From Methylococcaceae bacterium UBA6146 (GTDB lineage Bacteria > Pseudomonadota > Gammaproteobacteria > Methylococcales > Methylomonadaceae), in the NCBI GenBank assembly GCA_002422395.1, contig DIUY01000021.1, positions 62,001-126,000 of the forward strand: 64,000 nucleotides of DNA, written 5' to 3'. Positions within the stretch are counted from its first letter, which is position 1. Each line of letters starts with the position of its first letter. A program made the position numbers and the translations under genes. The notes below the pieces were generated by a model. That model was not told the origin of the DNA, ran no database searches, and saw only the letters and a list, made by a program, of their open reading frames with translations. This document shows, piece by piece, positions 25,763 to 34,464 of this stretch.

Positions 25763-26058
25763 GATTTTGCTTGCTGTTTAAGGTTATAGGCGGCTAACTG
25801 TCCGGCGCTTGCTTCTTGTTGAAACTGGGCTTTCCAGGTGTTGTAAGGCATGCCGTAAATTATTTCCCTAGCCTGCTCATAATCGACGGCGACACCGCGT
25901 TCTGAGGCCGCTGCGGCATACCATTTAGCCAAACAATTGCGGCAAAAATCCGCCAGTATCATCAGATCAATGTTTTGCACCTCGGGGTGTTGCTGCAAAT
26001 GTTTGACCAGGCTTCTGAAAGCGGCCGCTTCCAATTCTATTTGTGTGTTGTCAACCAT
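25759..26058 (-). CDS. DUF1244 family protein
   Basis: A 99-residue small helical protein of the DUF1244 family. Its signature MILADFCRNCLAKWYAAAA and the following YEQAREIIYGMPYNTWKAQF are clear. The two conserved cysteines (CRNC) could bind metal. Function is unknown. It is the first gene of a two-gene unit with the methyltransferase, overlapping it by 4 bp, and is divergent from yciB. Confidence 0.88.
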   Translation of the reverse strand: MVDNTQIELEAAAFRSLVKHLQQHPEVQNIDLMILADFCRNCLAKWYAAAASERGVAVDYEQAREIIYGMPYNTWKAQFQQEASAGQLAAYNLKQQAKS

Positions 26059-26203
26059 ATTTCACCTCTCAAATGATGGGCATTCTAACAGAAACTGCCC
26101 TGCAACCATGTACATTCACCAGTAAAGATTTTACAATAACAGGCTCTTTAAATTGCCCTTTAGGGCAAGTCTAAACACCCACCTACACAGCATCCCTGCT
26201 AAC

Positions 26204-26740
26204 ATGAAACAGTTATTCGAATTCGTCCCCATTATCCTTTTTTTTATAGCCTACAAGTTTTACGACATTTATGTGGCCACTGCTGTGGTCATCATTGCGA
26301 CTATTGTCCAAGTCAGCTATGCCTGGTTTAGGCACCGCAAGGTTGAAGCCATGCAATGGATAACCTTAGGCCTAGTGCTGGTCATGGGTGGTGCAACACT
26401 TTATTTGCAAAATGAGCAATTCATCAAATGGAAACTCTCCATTATTGAATGGTTATTTGGCGTCGCCTTTTTGGGTAGCCATTTTATTGGCAAGCGAACT
26501 TTTGTTGAACGGATGATGTCTTCCAATCTTAGTTTGCCCGCTGCCATCTGGAAACGTCTGAACATTATGTGGGGTGTCTTTTTTCTCAGCGTTGGTTTTA
26601 TCAACGTTTATGTGATGTACAACTACAGCACAGATGATTGGGTCAGCTTTAAAACCTTTGGTGTGCCTGGGCTGATGGTTGTTTTTATTGTCTTACAAAT
26701 GATTTTTTTATATAAATACGTCCCCGAAGCCGAGGAATAG
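26204..26740 (+). CDS. yciB: Inner membrane septation protein YciB/IspA
   Basis: A 178-residue integral membrane protein of the YciB (intracellular septation protein A) family, linked to cell envelope synthesis and division. Five transmembrane helices are visible, beginning LFEFVPIILFFIAYKFYDIY and including ATAVVIIATIVQVSYA, WITLGLVLVMGGATLYL, VFFLSVGFINVYVMY and GLMVVFIVLQMIFLY. The family block PTFIKWKPTI appears as EQFIKWKLSI. The ATG at 26204 gives the normal length. It leads the yciB-yciI-bolA-parvulin operon. Confidence 0.93.
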   Translation: MKQLFEFVPIILFFIAYKFYDIYVATAVVIIATIVQVSYAWFRHRKVEAMQWITLGLVLVMGGATLYLQNEQFIKWKLSIIEWLFGVAFLGSHFIGKRTFVERMMSSNLSLPAAIWKRLNIMWGVFFLSVGFINVYVMYNYSTDDWVSFKTFGVPGLMVVFIVLQMIFLYKYVPEAEE

Positions 26741-26743
26741 CCG

Positions 26744-27046
26744 GTGTTATACGCGATCATCAGTGAAGATGTCACAGACAGTTTGGGCAAACGGCTCACA
26801 GTCCGGGCCGCCCATATTGACAGGTTAAAAAATCTACAAGACGCGGGGCGTCTGCTACTGGCGGGCCCCCACCCTGCTATTGACAGTGAAAATCCAGGTG
26901 AAGCTGGCTTTACAGGCAGCCTGATTGTGGCTGAGTTTGAAAACCTGCAAGCCGCCCAGCAATGGGCAGCGGCAGACCCTTATATTGATGCCGGTGTTTA
27001 CGCCCGTGTCACCGTTAAACCCTTTAAAAAAGTATTCCCACAATGA
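26744..27046 (+). CDS. yciI: YciI family protein
   Basis: A 100-residue YciI-like protein with a ferredoxin-like dimeric alpha/beta barrel fold. The start is GTG, giving MLYAIISEDVTDSLGKR. The conserved histidine-aspartate region is visible in RAAHIDRLKNLQDAGRLLLA, and the WAAADPYIDAGVYARVTVKP tail is family-typical. No enzymatic role is firmly established for the family. The start is 3 bp after yciB, and its stop overlaps the BolA-family gene by 4 bp, so it is part of a tight operon. Confidence 0.92.
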   Translation: MLYAIISEDVTDSLGKRLTVRAAHIDRLKNLQDAGRLLLAGPHPAIDSENPGEAGFTGSLIVAEFENLQAAQQWAAADPYIDAGVYARVTVKPFKKVFPQ

Positions 27047-27321
27047 CCTCCGAATTAATTAAACGCCTGTTGACAGACGCTTTTAAACCTGAACTATTGG
27101 AAATTATCGACAACAGCGCCGCCCATGCCGGACATGCCGGTGCGCGTAGTGGCGGCGGCCATTATAATGTGACCATTGTTGCCGACGCTTTCGAAGGCAA
27201 ATCAATGGTCCAACGCCATCAGCTAATCTATAAGGCACTTGGCGATATGATGAAGCAACAAATTCATGCCTTAGGCATAAATGCCCTCTCACCCTCTGAA
27301 GAAACTAAAGGAAACTTTTAA
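27043..27321 (+). CDS. BolA/IbaG family protein
   Basis: A 92-residue BolA-like protein. These partner monothiol glutaredoxins in iron-sulfur cluster trafficking. The central helix-turn-strand signature is present as GGHYNVTIVADAFEGKSMVQ followed by RHQLIYKALGDMM. A His-rich loop (AAHAGHAGARSGGGH) precedes it and includes the conserved His used for cluster binding. It starts by ATGA overlap with yciI and is followed with no gap by the parvulin gene. The order is yciB-yciI-bolA-ppiC-like. Confidence 0.92.
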   Translation: MTSELIKRLLTDAFKPELLEIIDNSAAHAGHAGARSGGGHYNVTIVADAFEGKSMVQRHQLIYKALGDMMKQQIHALGINALSPSEETKGNF

Positions 27322-28374
27322 ATGAAAAATAAGTTCATCCCTCTGCTAGTTGTAAGCACTGCACTGATTGCCGGTTGTGACCAACAATCAACCAGCAGCA
27401 ACGCGCCTGTAGTTAAGAAAGAAGATGCCGTTGCTGAAGTAAATGGTAAATTCATTGCCAAATCAACGCTTGCCACGCTTGAGAAAGAAATTTCCGAGCG
27501 TAGCCAAGGCCAAACGTTCCCTAAAGAAAAATTGGTTGAAGAGCTGATCCAACGTGAGTTACTGGTTCAAGATGCCATGAAAAAGCAATTGGACAAGTCA
27601 CCTGAAGTTGCCGAACGTCTTGAAGAAGCTAAAAAAGCGTTATTGACTCAGGCGGATGTGCAAGATTTCATGAAAGCCAACCCCGTGACTGATGCTGAAA
27701 TTAAAGCCGAGTATGACAAACAAGTGGGCGGCGCCAACGCCACGGAATATAAAGCCCGCCATATTTTGGTCAAAACTGAGGCTGAAGCCAAAAAATTGAT
27801 TGCCGAATTGGATAAAGGCGCTGACTTCGCTAAGTTGGCTAACAAAAACTCATTGGACGGCAAAGAATCACAAAATGGCGGCGATTTGGGCTGGTTTGTT
27901 GCCGGCCAAATGGTCGAACCATTCTCTAAAGCCGTTGCCGCTTTGGAAAAAGGCAAATACACTAAAACGCCTGTCCAAACCCAGTTTGGCTGGCACGTTA
28001 TTTTACGTGAAGATTCCCGCCAACAAACCCCACCTCCGTTAGAAGCGGTAAAAGACCAATTGACGCCGATGCTGCAACGCAAAAAAGTCCAGGACATGCT
28101 GGAAAACTTGCGTAAACAGGCTAAAGTGGAAATTTTGATCCCGTTGACAGATGAAAAACCAAAAGCGCCTGCTGGAGAAGCGGAAGTTAAAGACGCTTCA
28201 GGAAAAACAGTTGAAAAAGAACTCATCGTTGACGACACAACTATCGAAGAAGACGATACTGTAGATATTGAAGAAGCCGATGAAGAAGCAAATGAAGGGG
28301 ACGTCGCAGCACCTGAGCCAGCCGAAAAAACTGAAGAAGCTAAAAAGCCAGAACCTGCTAAAGCTAAAAAATAA
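27322..28374 (+). CDS. Parvulin-type peptidylprolyl isomerase lipoprotein
   Basis: A 350-residue lipoprotein foldase. Signal peptide and lipobox are PLLVVSTALIAGC, so Cys19 is lipidated. A SurA-like N-terminal helical region (residues 35-125) precedes one parvulin domain, YKARHILVKTEAEAKKLIAE to FGWHVILREDSR. The last 80 residues are unusual: a Lys/Pro/Ala then Asp/Glu-rich tail (TTIEEDDTVDIEEADEEANE) with low complexity, probably disordered. It likely assists folding of secreted proteins at the membrane. It ends the yciB operon and is followed by a strong terminator. Confidence 0.9.
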   Translation: MKNKFIPLLVVSTALIAGCDQQSTSSNAPVVKKEDAVAEVNGKFIAKSTLATLEKEISERSQGQTFPKEKLVEELIQRELLVQDAMKKQLDKSPEVAERLEEAKKALLTQADVQDFMKANPVTDAEIKAEYDKQVGGANATEYKARHILVKTEAEAKKLIAELDKGADFAKLANKNSLDGKESQNGGDLGWFVAGQMVEPFSKAVAALEKGKYTKTPVQTQFGWHVILREDSRQQTPPPLEAVKDQLTPMLQRKKVQDMLENLRKQAKVEILIPLTDEKPKAPAGEAEVKDASGKTVEKELIVDDTTIEEDDTVDIEEADEEANEGDVAAPEPAEKTEEAKKPEPAKAKK

Positions 28375-28405
28375 CGCTATTTTTTAGCTACCTAAGCAAG
28401 AGGGG

Positions 28406-28432
28406 AAGGGCGGATTTATCCGCCCTTTTTTT
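28406..28432 (+). terminator. Intrinsic terminator of the yciB operon
   Basis: AAGGGCGGAT and ATCCGCCCTT form a 10-bp stem with a two-base loop, followed by a run of T (TTTTTTT counting the end of the stem). It lies 31 bp after the parvulin stop. Confidence 0.92.
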
Positions 28433-28475
28433 ATGTAGCGCCGGTCAACTCCCCCGCAATCTTGACGGGTATCCT

Positions 28476-28889
28476 TTAGGGCATTGCCAATATGTCAGTG
28501 AACCTAACCACCAGTTGGCCATAGCCGTCATGCAGATAAATCCCCATCTGGGCAATCAGCGAATAAGCCAGCGCAAATTGTGCCAAGGCGAAACCGGCAA
28601 TAGTGAATTGGCTGATGCTGACAACACCTATACCAAATTGGGACAAGGTAAAAACGCCATATGCAAATTGGCCAATGGCGATAACGCCCTTCGCCGGCAC
28701 AGGCCACCTGTTCGGGCGGTATTTGAAGGAAATATGCAGCCAAGGCAAGCCCAATAAAGTGGCCTTGGATTTGTACTCAAATCCAAGGCCATCCCAGTGC
28801 CCCTTGGCCGGGTATGGCGCCCCGCATTGCGGACAAGCTAACGCTTGTTCAGAAATCAAGTGCTGACATTCACGGCATGGTTTCATCAT
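28476..28889 (-). CDS. Zinc-ribbon protein with 10-residue repeats
   Basis: A small protein of about 137 residues from the ATG at 28889 (or 28886), placed directly after a G7 run that serves as Shine-Dalgarno. The N-terminal zinc ribbon is CRECQHLISEQALACPQCG. A hydrophobic segment is followed by five consecutive 10-residue repeats with Gln-Phe at positions 3-4: IGQFAYGVFT, LSQFGIGVVS, ISQFTIAGFA, LAQFALAYSL, IAQMGIYLHD. Such regular repeats suggest a small solenoid or membrane-associated hairpin stack. Function is unknown. The longer open frame upstream is not convincing coding sequence. Confidence 0.65.
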   Translation of the reverse strand: MMKPCRECQHLISEQALACPQCGAPYPAKGHWDGLGFEYKSKATLLGLPWLHISFKYRPNRWPVPAKGVIAIGQFAYGVFTLSQFGIGVVSISQFTIAGFALAQFALAYSLIAQMGIYLHDGYGQLVVRFTDILAMP

Positions 28890-29045
28890 CCCCCCCCAAA
28901 AAAATAGAATTAAAAAAGCTATGATCCTGTTAATGGTTGGCCAGCTAAACAAATGCCCGCGATATCCTCGACAAGTATCATGGGTCAACAGGACACATCT
29001 AAGTAACAACTGCTGAGGTTCGTGCATATGCCTAAACTGGGTTAT

Positions 29046-30791
29046 TCACGCCATTTTTTCCAGATACTGCAACACAACTTGCACACTGCGCTGGCCTCTA
29101 AATTCATTGATGTCCAGCTTGTAGGCGGCGAGGATTTGCCTTAACCCTAGCCATTGTTCTGGCTGGTCGATAAAAAAAGCAATCGCGTCGATTAATAAAT
29201 CGCCATTAGGCCTACGCAACACCAGTTTAAGATGCCGTTGCCCGACGATACGCGCTTGGATGACATCAAACACGCCGTGGAAAACCGGCTCCGGAAATGC
29301 CTGTCCCCAAGTCGCGGCGTTTTGCAATAAGTCCGCCAGTTCAAGCGTCATTTCTTGTTCGGTCAGTTCGCCGTCCGACAGCACTTTTTGTTCCAGATCG
29401 ACATTTTCTAAGCGTTTGCTGACCATTTCATCAAACACCAGCGCAAACGCCGGATAGTCGTGCATCGTCAAGCTTAAGCCCGCTGCCATGGCGTGGCCGC
29501 CAAACTTGCTCAGCAATTTAGGATGCGTGGCGGCAATGTCACTAAGCACGTCACGGATATGCACCCCCGGAATTGACCGTGCCGAACCTTTGATGAGGTC
29601 TTTGCCGGCTGGGGCAAACGCAATCACCGGGCGGTGCAGGCGGTCTTTGATGCGTGACGCCAAAATCCCGATAACGCCCTGATGCCATTCGGCATTGAAC
29701 AGACACACACCGGCGGGCAAATGCTGAGTGTCCAGTGCTTTCATTTCCGCCAATAACGCCATTGCCTCATGCTTCATTTGGTTTTCGATGTCCCGCCGGT
29801 CGTTATTAAGTTCGTCCAGTTGCAGGGCAATGGTTTTCGCCAGTTTCGGGTCGTCGGTCAGCAAGCATTGGATGCCTAAGGACATATCGTCCATACGCCC
29901 TGCGGCGTTCAATCGTGGCCCTAATGAAAACCCCAAGTCGGTTGCGGCAATGGTTTGCGGGTTTTTGCCCGCCACTTCAATCAGCGCGGTAAGCCCTGGG
30001 TGGCTGCGGCCAGTGCGTATCCGCAGCAAGCCCTGATGCACCAAGGTGCGGTTGGTTTGATCAAGCGCGACCACGTCGGCAACCGTGCCTAAGGCAACAT
30101 AATCCAGCAACTGGGCGAGGTTAGGTTCGGCTTTTTGCTGGGCTGCAAACCAGCCTTGTTCACGCAAGCGGCTGCGCAAGGCCATTAACACATAAAACAT
30201 CACCCCCACGCCCGCCAACGCTTTGCTAGGGAACGGGTCATCCGGCAGGTTGGGGTTGACAATCGCGTCCGCATCGGGGAGTTCGGCCCCCGGCAAATGG
30301 TGGTCGGTCACCAGCACGGTTATGCCTGCGGTTTTGGCGGCTTTCACCCCGTCTATGCTGGAGATGCCGTTATCAACCGTAATAATCACATCAGGGTGTT
30401 GTTGCTGGACTAGCCCGACGATTTCAGGGGTCAGGCCATAACCGTATTCAAACCGGTTTGGCACGACAAACAACACCTCCGCCGCACCGAGCAATTGCAA
30501 GCCCTTGATGGCAACTGCGCAACTGGTTGCGCCATCGGCATCAAAATCGCCGACAATGGTAATCCGCTGTTGTCCGTTGATGGCGGTGATCAAGTGGGCG
30601 ACCATCACGTCCATGCCCGACAGCAACCACGGGGACGGCAGTTTGGCGAGCGTCCGTTCCAGCTCTTCTGTAGTGGTCAATCCCCGTGCGGCAAAAATGC
30701 GCTGGAGGAGCGGGTGGAGGTCACCGAATTGGGTGCGTTTTTTGCCGATTGGGCGGGGGACAATGATTTTTTTGATGCCTTGATAATACAT
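29046..30791 (-). CDS. recJ: Single-stranded-DNA-specific exonuclease RecJ
   Basis: A 581-residue 5'-3' exonuclease acting in RecF recombination and mismatch repair. DHH phosphoesterase motifs are present: IVGDFDADGATSC, VIITVDNGISS, VLVTDHHLPG, and the DHHA1 motif in LSKFGGHAMAAGLSL. The ATG at 30791 (MYYQGIKKIIVPRPIG) gives a length like other RecJ. The open frame continues 35 codons further, but that part has no RecJ similarity. It stands alone between the zinc-ribbon gene and the PEP-CTERM locus. Confidence 0.95.
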   Translation of the reverse strand: MYYQGIKKIIVPRPIGKKRTQFGDLHPLLQRIFAARGLTTTEELERTLAKLPSPWLLSGMDVMVAHLITAINGQQRITIVGDFDADGATSCAVAIKGLQLLGAAEVLFVVPNRFEYGYGLTPEIVGLVQQQHPDVIITVDNGISSIDGVKAAKTAGITVLVTDHHLPGAELPDADAIVNPNLPDDPFPSKALAGVGVMFYVLMALRSRLREQGWFAAQQKAEPNLAQLLDYVALGTVADVVALDQTNRTLVHQGLLRIRTGRSHPGLTALIEVAGKNPQTIAATDLGFSLGPRLNAAGRMDDMSLGIQCLLTDDPKLAKTIALQLDELNNDRRDIENQMKHEAMALLAEMKALDTQHLPAGVCLFNAEWHQGVIGILASRIKDRLHRPVIAFAPAGKDLIKGSARSIPGVHIRDVLSDIAATHPKLLSKFGGHAMAAGLSLTMHDYPAFALVFDEMVSKRLENVDLEQKVLSDGELTEQEMTLELADLLQNAATWGQAFPEPVFHGVFDVIQARIVGQRHLKLVLRRPNGDLLIDAIAFFIDQPEQWLGLRQILAAYKLDINEFRGQRSVQVVLQYLEKMA

Positions 30792-31090
30792 TAAAGGATC
30801 CGGTGAAAAACTGGGCTTATCGCCCATGAGGCCGAGAAAAACGGTGACGGTTGTTGGCTGCTGTTTAGGTCTAGGGTTGCAAAGCATGCTTTGCACTCCC
30901 TGCCAACTTGTAACAGACCAGCCGGTTCCGATTCAACCAGCACCTAAAAAATTGGTTTATGTCCGGCACAAGTTAATTTTTTGTCGTTTGATAGTATCAG
31001 ATACATAGTTTATTTAGACTAGATTGTATGCTATTTTTATGCCGCCGATTTAATTACGGCTAAATGATACCCCCGTCTGAGGCTCACTTT

Positions 31091-31806
31091 ATGAAAACAA
31101 CAAAAAACGTAACGGCGTTGCTATTTATCGCCAGTGCCGCCACGGGCACAGCCCACGCCGCTTTGCTTGATCGCGGCAACGGCCTGTTGTATGACGACGT
31201 CCTTAATCTCACTTGGCTGCAAGATGCCAACTATGCCAAAACCAGCGGTTATGATGCCGATGGCCTGATGTCTTGGGGTGGCGCAACCGCTTGGGCAGCC
31301 AACCTGAGCTATGGCGGTTACAGCGACTGGCGTTTGGCAAGCAACACCGCCGTCAACGGCAGCACCTTCGATTACAACTATAACGTCAATGGCACAACCG
31401 ATGTAGGTTACAACATCACCAGCCCTAACTCCGAGCTGGCGTACATGTACCATGTCAATTTGGGCTTAGACAGCTACTACGACACCAGCGGTGCCCCTCA
31501 GCCCACGTTTGGTATTTTCGGCAACGGGGCACTACAGGTGGCCAAAATAACGTAGGCTTGGTCAACAACCTGCAATCCTATCAGTACTGGTCGGGTACTG
31601 AGTACGCACCTAATACTGATCTCGGGTGGTACTTCAATACTAACGTTGGCAACCAGGGCTACTACTATAAGCATACCGAGTACTACGCATGGGCTGTTCG
31701 TTCCGGCGATGTTGCCGTAGCAGTGCCAATTCCCGGCACAGTCTGGTTGTTGGGTAGTGGCTTAGTGGGGGTGTTGGGCTTAAGGCGGCGCGGCAACATC
31801 GGGTGA
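31091..31806 (+). pseudogene. Frameshifted PEP-CTERM protein with DUF1566-like domain
   Basis: The first part (31091-31555) encodes a signal peptide (ALLFIASAATGTAHA) and a DUF1566/Lcl-like exported domain (DRGNGLLYDDVLNLTWLQDA, GGYSDWRLAS). The reading frame then breaks. The expected continuation (GQNNVGLVNNLQSYQYWSG) is in another frame, consistent with loss of one G in the GGGG run near 31527. The second part ends with VPIPGTVWLLGSGLVGVLGL-RRRG, a PEP-CTERM sorting signal for exosortase-dependent export. It may be a true pseudogene or a homopolymer sequencing error. No exosortase is in the window. Confidence 0.8.
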
Positions 31807-31843
31807 TTCGGTGCTTTTGGGGGCAGTAGCCCCTGCGATTTTA

Positions 31844-31876
31844 AAAAAACTCCCCGCCGCGTGGCTTGGTGTGGGG
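31844..31876 (-). terminator. Possible minus-strand terminator after the restriction-modification genes
   Basis: On the minus strand TCCCC and GGGGA enclose a 16-nt GC-rich loop and run into seven T residues. The stem is short. Between here and 32117 there is no convincing gene; only short open frames follow the nuclease stop. Confidence 0.35.
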
Positions 31877-32117
31877 ACGGAAATAGGCATAATATGACCC
31901 GATACGAACATCAGCTCATTTGCCGCATGCATATGTTAGGAGTCAATCCATTATGTAATTCTAACAGGCTCTTTCAACCTCGACGCATCCTCCACAGTTG
32001 GCACCTCGCGCCTTCAGTCCATTGTTCACTGCCTTTACGACACAGCCATTGCTGTTGTAGCTTCGGCGTAGTCTTTGCGCGGTAGGTATTCCACCGCAGA
32101 TATTGGAGCCGCTAAGC

Positions 32118-32975
32118 TCATGCTCGGCGAATGGCAGTAGGCGCGGATTCTTGTTGAACGACTCCGCTTCTAGTGACCCGTGTTGTCCTCAGAATATCGG
32201 AGCCTCGATATTGAACCATGAAATCCACGGCGTTAACTTCCGCCGCGTCACCTTGAAAGCAGGCGGTAAACGCCGCCAATAACTCTACGTCATCAAGGCT
32301 CTGCGCCATAGGATGTGGATTGTTTCGTGGGCTAGGAATCGTCGCGGGGAAAAGGTAGATGCAAGGCGGAGGCAAACGAAATGGGCCTACGTTAGTGAAA
32401 AGCTCAGGCGATTTATGAAGTTTTGGGCAAGGGCGGCCAATCGTTCCACACACCATATCCCAGATCAAAACGCCATCGATTCGCTGTCCACGGGAAATAA
32501 TTTCGGCGCTCAGCCGGGTATGAATGCCTGACCAAGCATTGCGTTTAGGGTCAGCGCCTGGGTTAATGCAAACACTCCAAATAATAAACTCTTGAGCGTG
32601 GGGTGGGCGTTCAAAAATATTGGTGTTGTTGCCGTCAAGACAGCCTTTTAGTTCAATAATGGCCGTCCTGCCGCTATTAAGCAGCACAGAATAGTCATGC
32701 CGGTTCGCCTCTCCAGCCGATTCCCACTCTTGAATAAATCCCTGATCTTGCATGGTGTTCAAGAAATGCTGGACAAACTCGCGTTTCTCGCGCATCGTCG
32801 CGGAAAACTGGCCGCGAATGCGTTCAATGGCACCGCGAAACAAACCGCTATTGTAAAACTCCGCTTCCGACAGTCCATGATTCCCTAATTTATGCGCTTC
32901 AACTTTGAGAGCTTCGACGTACTGCTCGATACGCTCGCGCAATTCGGCGTTTTGCTCGCAGGGTATGATGGTCAT
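32118..32975 (-). CDS. Putative type II restriction endonuclease
   Basis: A 285-residue protein with no full-length family I recognise. It contains a plausible PD-(D/E)xK nuclease core: Asp in HDYSVLLNSGRTAIIELKG with the E-x-K in IIELKG (about residues 93-111). It is coupled to the 5-methylcytosine methyltransferase by a 4-bp overlap (ATGA), the usual arrangement for a type II restriction-modification pair. That context is the main basis of the call. Recognition sequence is unknown. The pair lies next to integron-like attC sites and appears transferred. Confidence 0.65.
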   Translation of the reverse strand: MTIIPCEQNAELRERIEQYVEALKVEAHKLGNHGLSEAEFYNSGLFRGAIERIRGQFSATMREKREFVQHFLNTMQDQGFIQEWESAGEANRHDYSVLLNSGRTAIIELKGCLDGNNTNIFERPPHAQEFIIWSVCINPGADPKRNAWSGIHTRLSAEIISRGQRIDGVLIWDMVCGTIGRPCPKLHKSPELFTNVGPFRLPPPCIYLFPATIPSPRNNPHPMAQSLDDVELLAAFTACFQGDAAEVNAVDFMVQYRGSDILRTTRVTRSGVVQQESAPTAIRRA

Positions 32976-34156
32976 GCGGCAACCAACGTTAATTTCGCTT
33001 TTTTGTTTTCGGCGATAAGCGGTTCAAGAATATGTTCCGCTAGATGACGAACAACAGGGACAACCACGCCGTCTCCCGTAAGATGATAGGCTTCGTTGTA
33101 TTTGTCCGGTAACAGGTAACTGTCCGGCAACCCCATAAGCCGCGCTGTTTCGCGGCTTGAGATTAAGCGTGATTTAACCTGTTCGCCATCAACCACCATA
33201 ATTAACTGACGACTGGAACCACCTGCCGGAGTGCGCAAGCAGCCCGCTATATCGTCGAAGCGAACCTCCGCCCGCTGCGCCTTAAAGCCGTTTTCATCCA
33301 GTCGTGTTCGTTTATATATCGTTCCAACCATGCGTTTACCAGAGCGCTTAGCTTGCTCGACCTTCGCTAAATTAACCTGACTCATCATGCTAAGAAGCCG
33401 CACGGTTTCTTCTTTGCTATGCCACGCAACGCCGGTGGGTTCGTCTTCGATTACGTCGGCGAACCGGGAGGCGTTGAGAGCTGGCGGCGGCATACGCCAC
33501 CAGACCCAACTATCTTTCAATTCAGAAGGTAATTTATCAAAGGCTGTCCGCAAGCGCTTAGGATGCCATTGCTCCGACGCGCCGACGCCGACTAAATGGC
33601 TAGAAATAGAAAAACCTGGACGTGCGCCAATAACGAAAAGCCGTGGGCGTGAGTGGGGAACGAAAAGCGCCGCGTCAATGATAACAGCGCCGAATGAATA
33701 ACTAGCCCCCGCAAAAGCCGAGCAAATCGAGGCGAAGTCTTTGCCGTTATGCGAAGTGAGCGCGCCGCAAACATTTTCCAGCACTATCAATCCTGGTGCC
33801 CGACCTTCTTGAATAACCGCTTTCATTAAATCCCAAAACGGCCAAAATGTCCCCGAACGCTCACCCTTTAATCCAGCTCCGCCGCCTGCTAATGACAAAT
33901 CCTGGCACGGGAAAGACGCCCATGCCAAATCAACTGAAAGCGGCAAATCTGTAGTAGTCAAAGCTTTGATGTCCGCTACTTTAAGTTCGTTATTTCCCCA
34001 GTTTTTGATATAGGTTTCGCTTTTCTTGCGATCAAAATCATTGGCGAAAAGACATCTCCACGCCGAGTCGAGTCCTGCTCTCGCCATGCCGCCGCCTGCA
34101 AAAAACTCATAGAAGCTATGCGTTTTTTGTTTTTTTGTTTGGTAAATAATGTTCAT
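32972..34156 (-). CDS. DNA (cytosine-5-)-methyltransferase
   Basis: A 394-residue C5-cytosine methyltransferase. Motif I is FYEFFAGGGMARAGLD, the catalytic motif IV is WASFPCQDLSLAGGG, motif VI is LIVLENVCGAL, motif VIII lies in QRAEVRFDDIAGCLRTPAGG, and the terminal motif X region contains GDGVVVPVV. The target-recognition region between VIII and IX is compact. It protects host DNA from the adjacent nuclease. It starts 57 bp after an attC-type core site (34213-34219), the distance expected for the first gene of an integron cassette. Confidence 0.93.
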   Translation of the reverse strand: MNIIYQTKKQKTHSFYEFFAGGGMARAGLDSAWRCLFANDFDRKKSETYIKNWGNNELKVADIKALTTTDLPLSVDLAWASFPCQDLSLAGGGAGLKGERSGTFWPFWDLMKAVIQEGRAPGLIVLENVCGALTSHNGKDFASICSAFAGASYSFGAVIIDAALFVPHSRPRLFVIGARPGFSISSHLVGVGASEQWHPKRLRTAFDKLPSELKDSWVWWRMPPPALNASRFADVIEDEPTGVAWHSKEETVRLLSMMSQVNLAKVEQAKRSGKRMVGTIYKRTRLDENGFKAQRAEVRFDDIAGCLRTPAGGSSRQLIMVVDGEQVKSRLISSRETARLMGLPDSYLLPDKYNEAYHLTGDGVVVPVVRHLAEHILEPLIAENKKAKLTLVAA

Positions 34157-34212
34157 AACTTTTATTATGACAGGTTTGCAAAAGCGTAATCAATGTCTTT
34201 TGATCTTTCCAA

Positions 34213-34323
34213 GCCTAACAAGTAAGTCATTCCTAAGTCGTTGATTTTTTATTAATCCGCACCCGCCCAATTGTTGGGTGAAAACGCGGATTGGGGGTCC
34301 TGACTTACTGCCCGATGCTTGGG
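34213..34323 (-). repeat. attC-like recombination site (second, degenerate)
   Basis: On the minus strand this segment ends with the core site GTTAGGC (34219-34213), matching GTTRRRY. Its arms pair (AGTAAGTCA with TGACTTACT), and an inner stem AATCCGC/GCGGATT is present. The opposite inverse core is not canonical. Read on the minus strand, a short tail GELGAGAAPSIGQ with stop precedes it. This is compatible with a degenerate attC at the 3' end of a lost cassette. Confidence 0.55.
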
Positions 34324-34343
34324 GCGGCACCCGCACCTAGTTC

Positions 34344-34464
34344 GCCTAACAAGTCAGTCAAACAGACCCGCGCCCGTTGGCGCTAATAAAGTCTGTCGTG
34401 GGTTAAATTTCAGCGTTCTTTCAAAGTCCGTCACGGGCGCGGGCTGCTTACTGTTGCGTTAGGC
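34344..34464 (-). repeat. Integron attC site
   Basis: A 121-bp imperfect palindrome bounded by GCCTAAC (inverse core RYYYAAC) and GTTAGGC (core GTTRRRY) when read on the minus strand. The long arms share the GC-rich block CCCGCGCCCGT. The stop codon of a truncated minus-strand frame lies inside the inverse core, as is typical of gene cassettes. This sets the orientation. Confidence 0.75.

Noticed and set aside
31879..32117. Possible attC site closing the restriction-modification cassette
   Set aside because: Sequences such as GTTAGAA and TCCTAAC were examined but do not fit GTTRRRY/RYYYAAC with paired arms.
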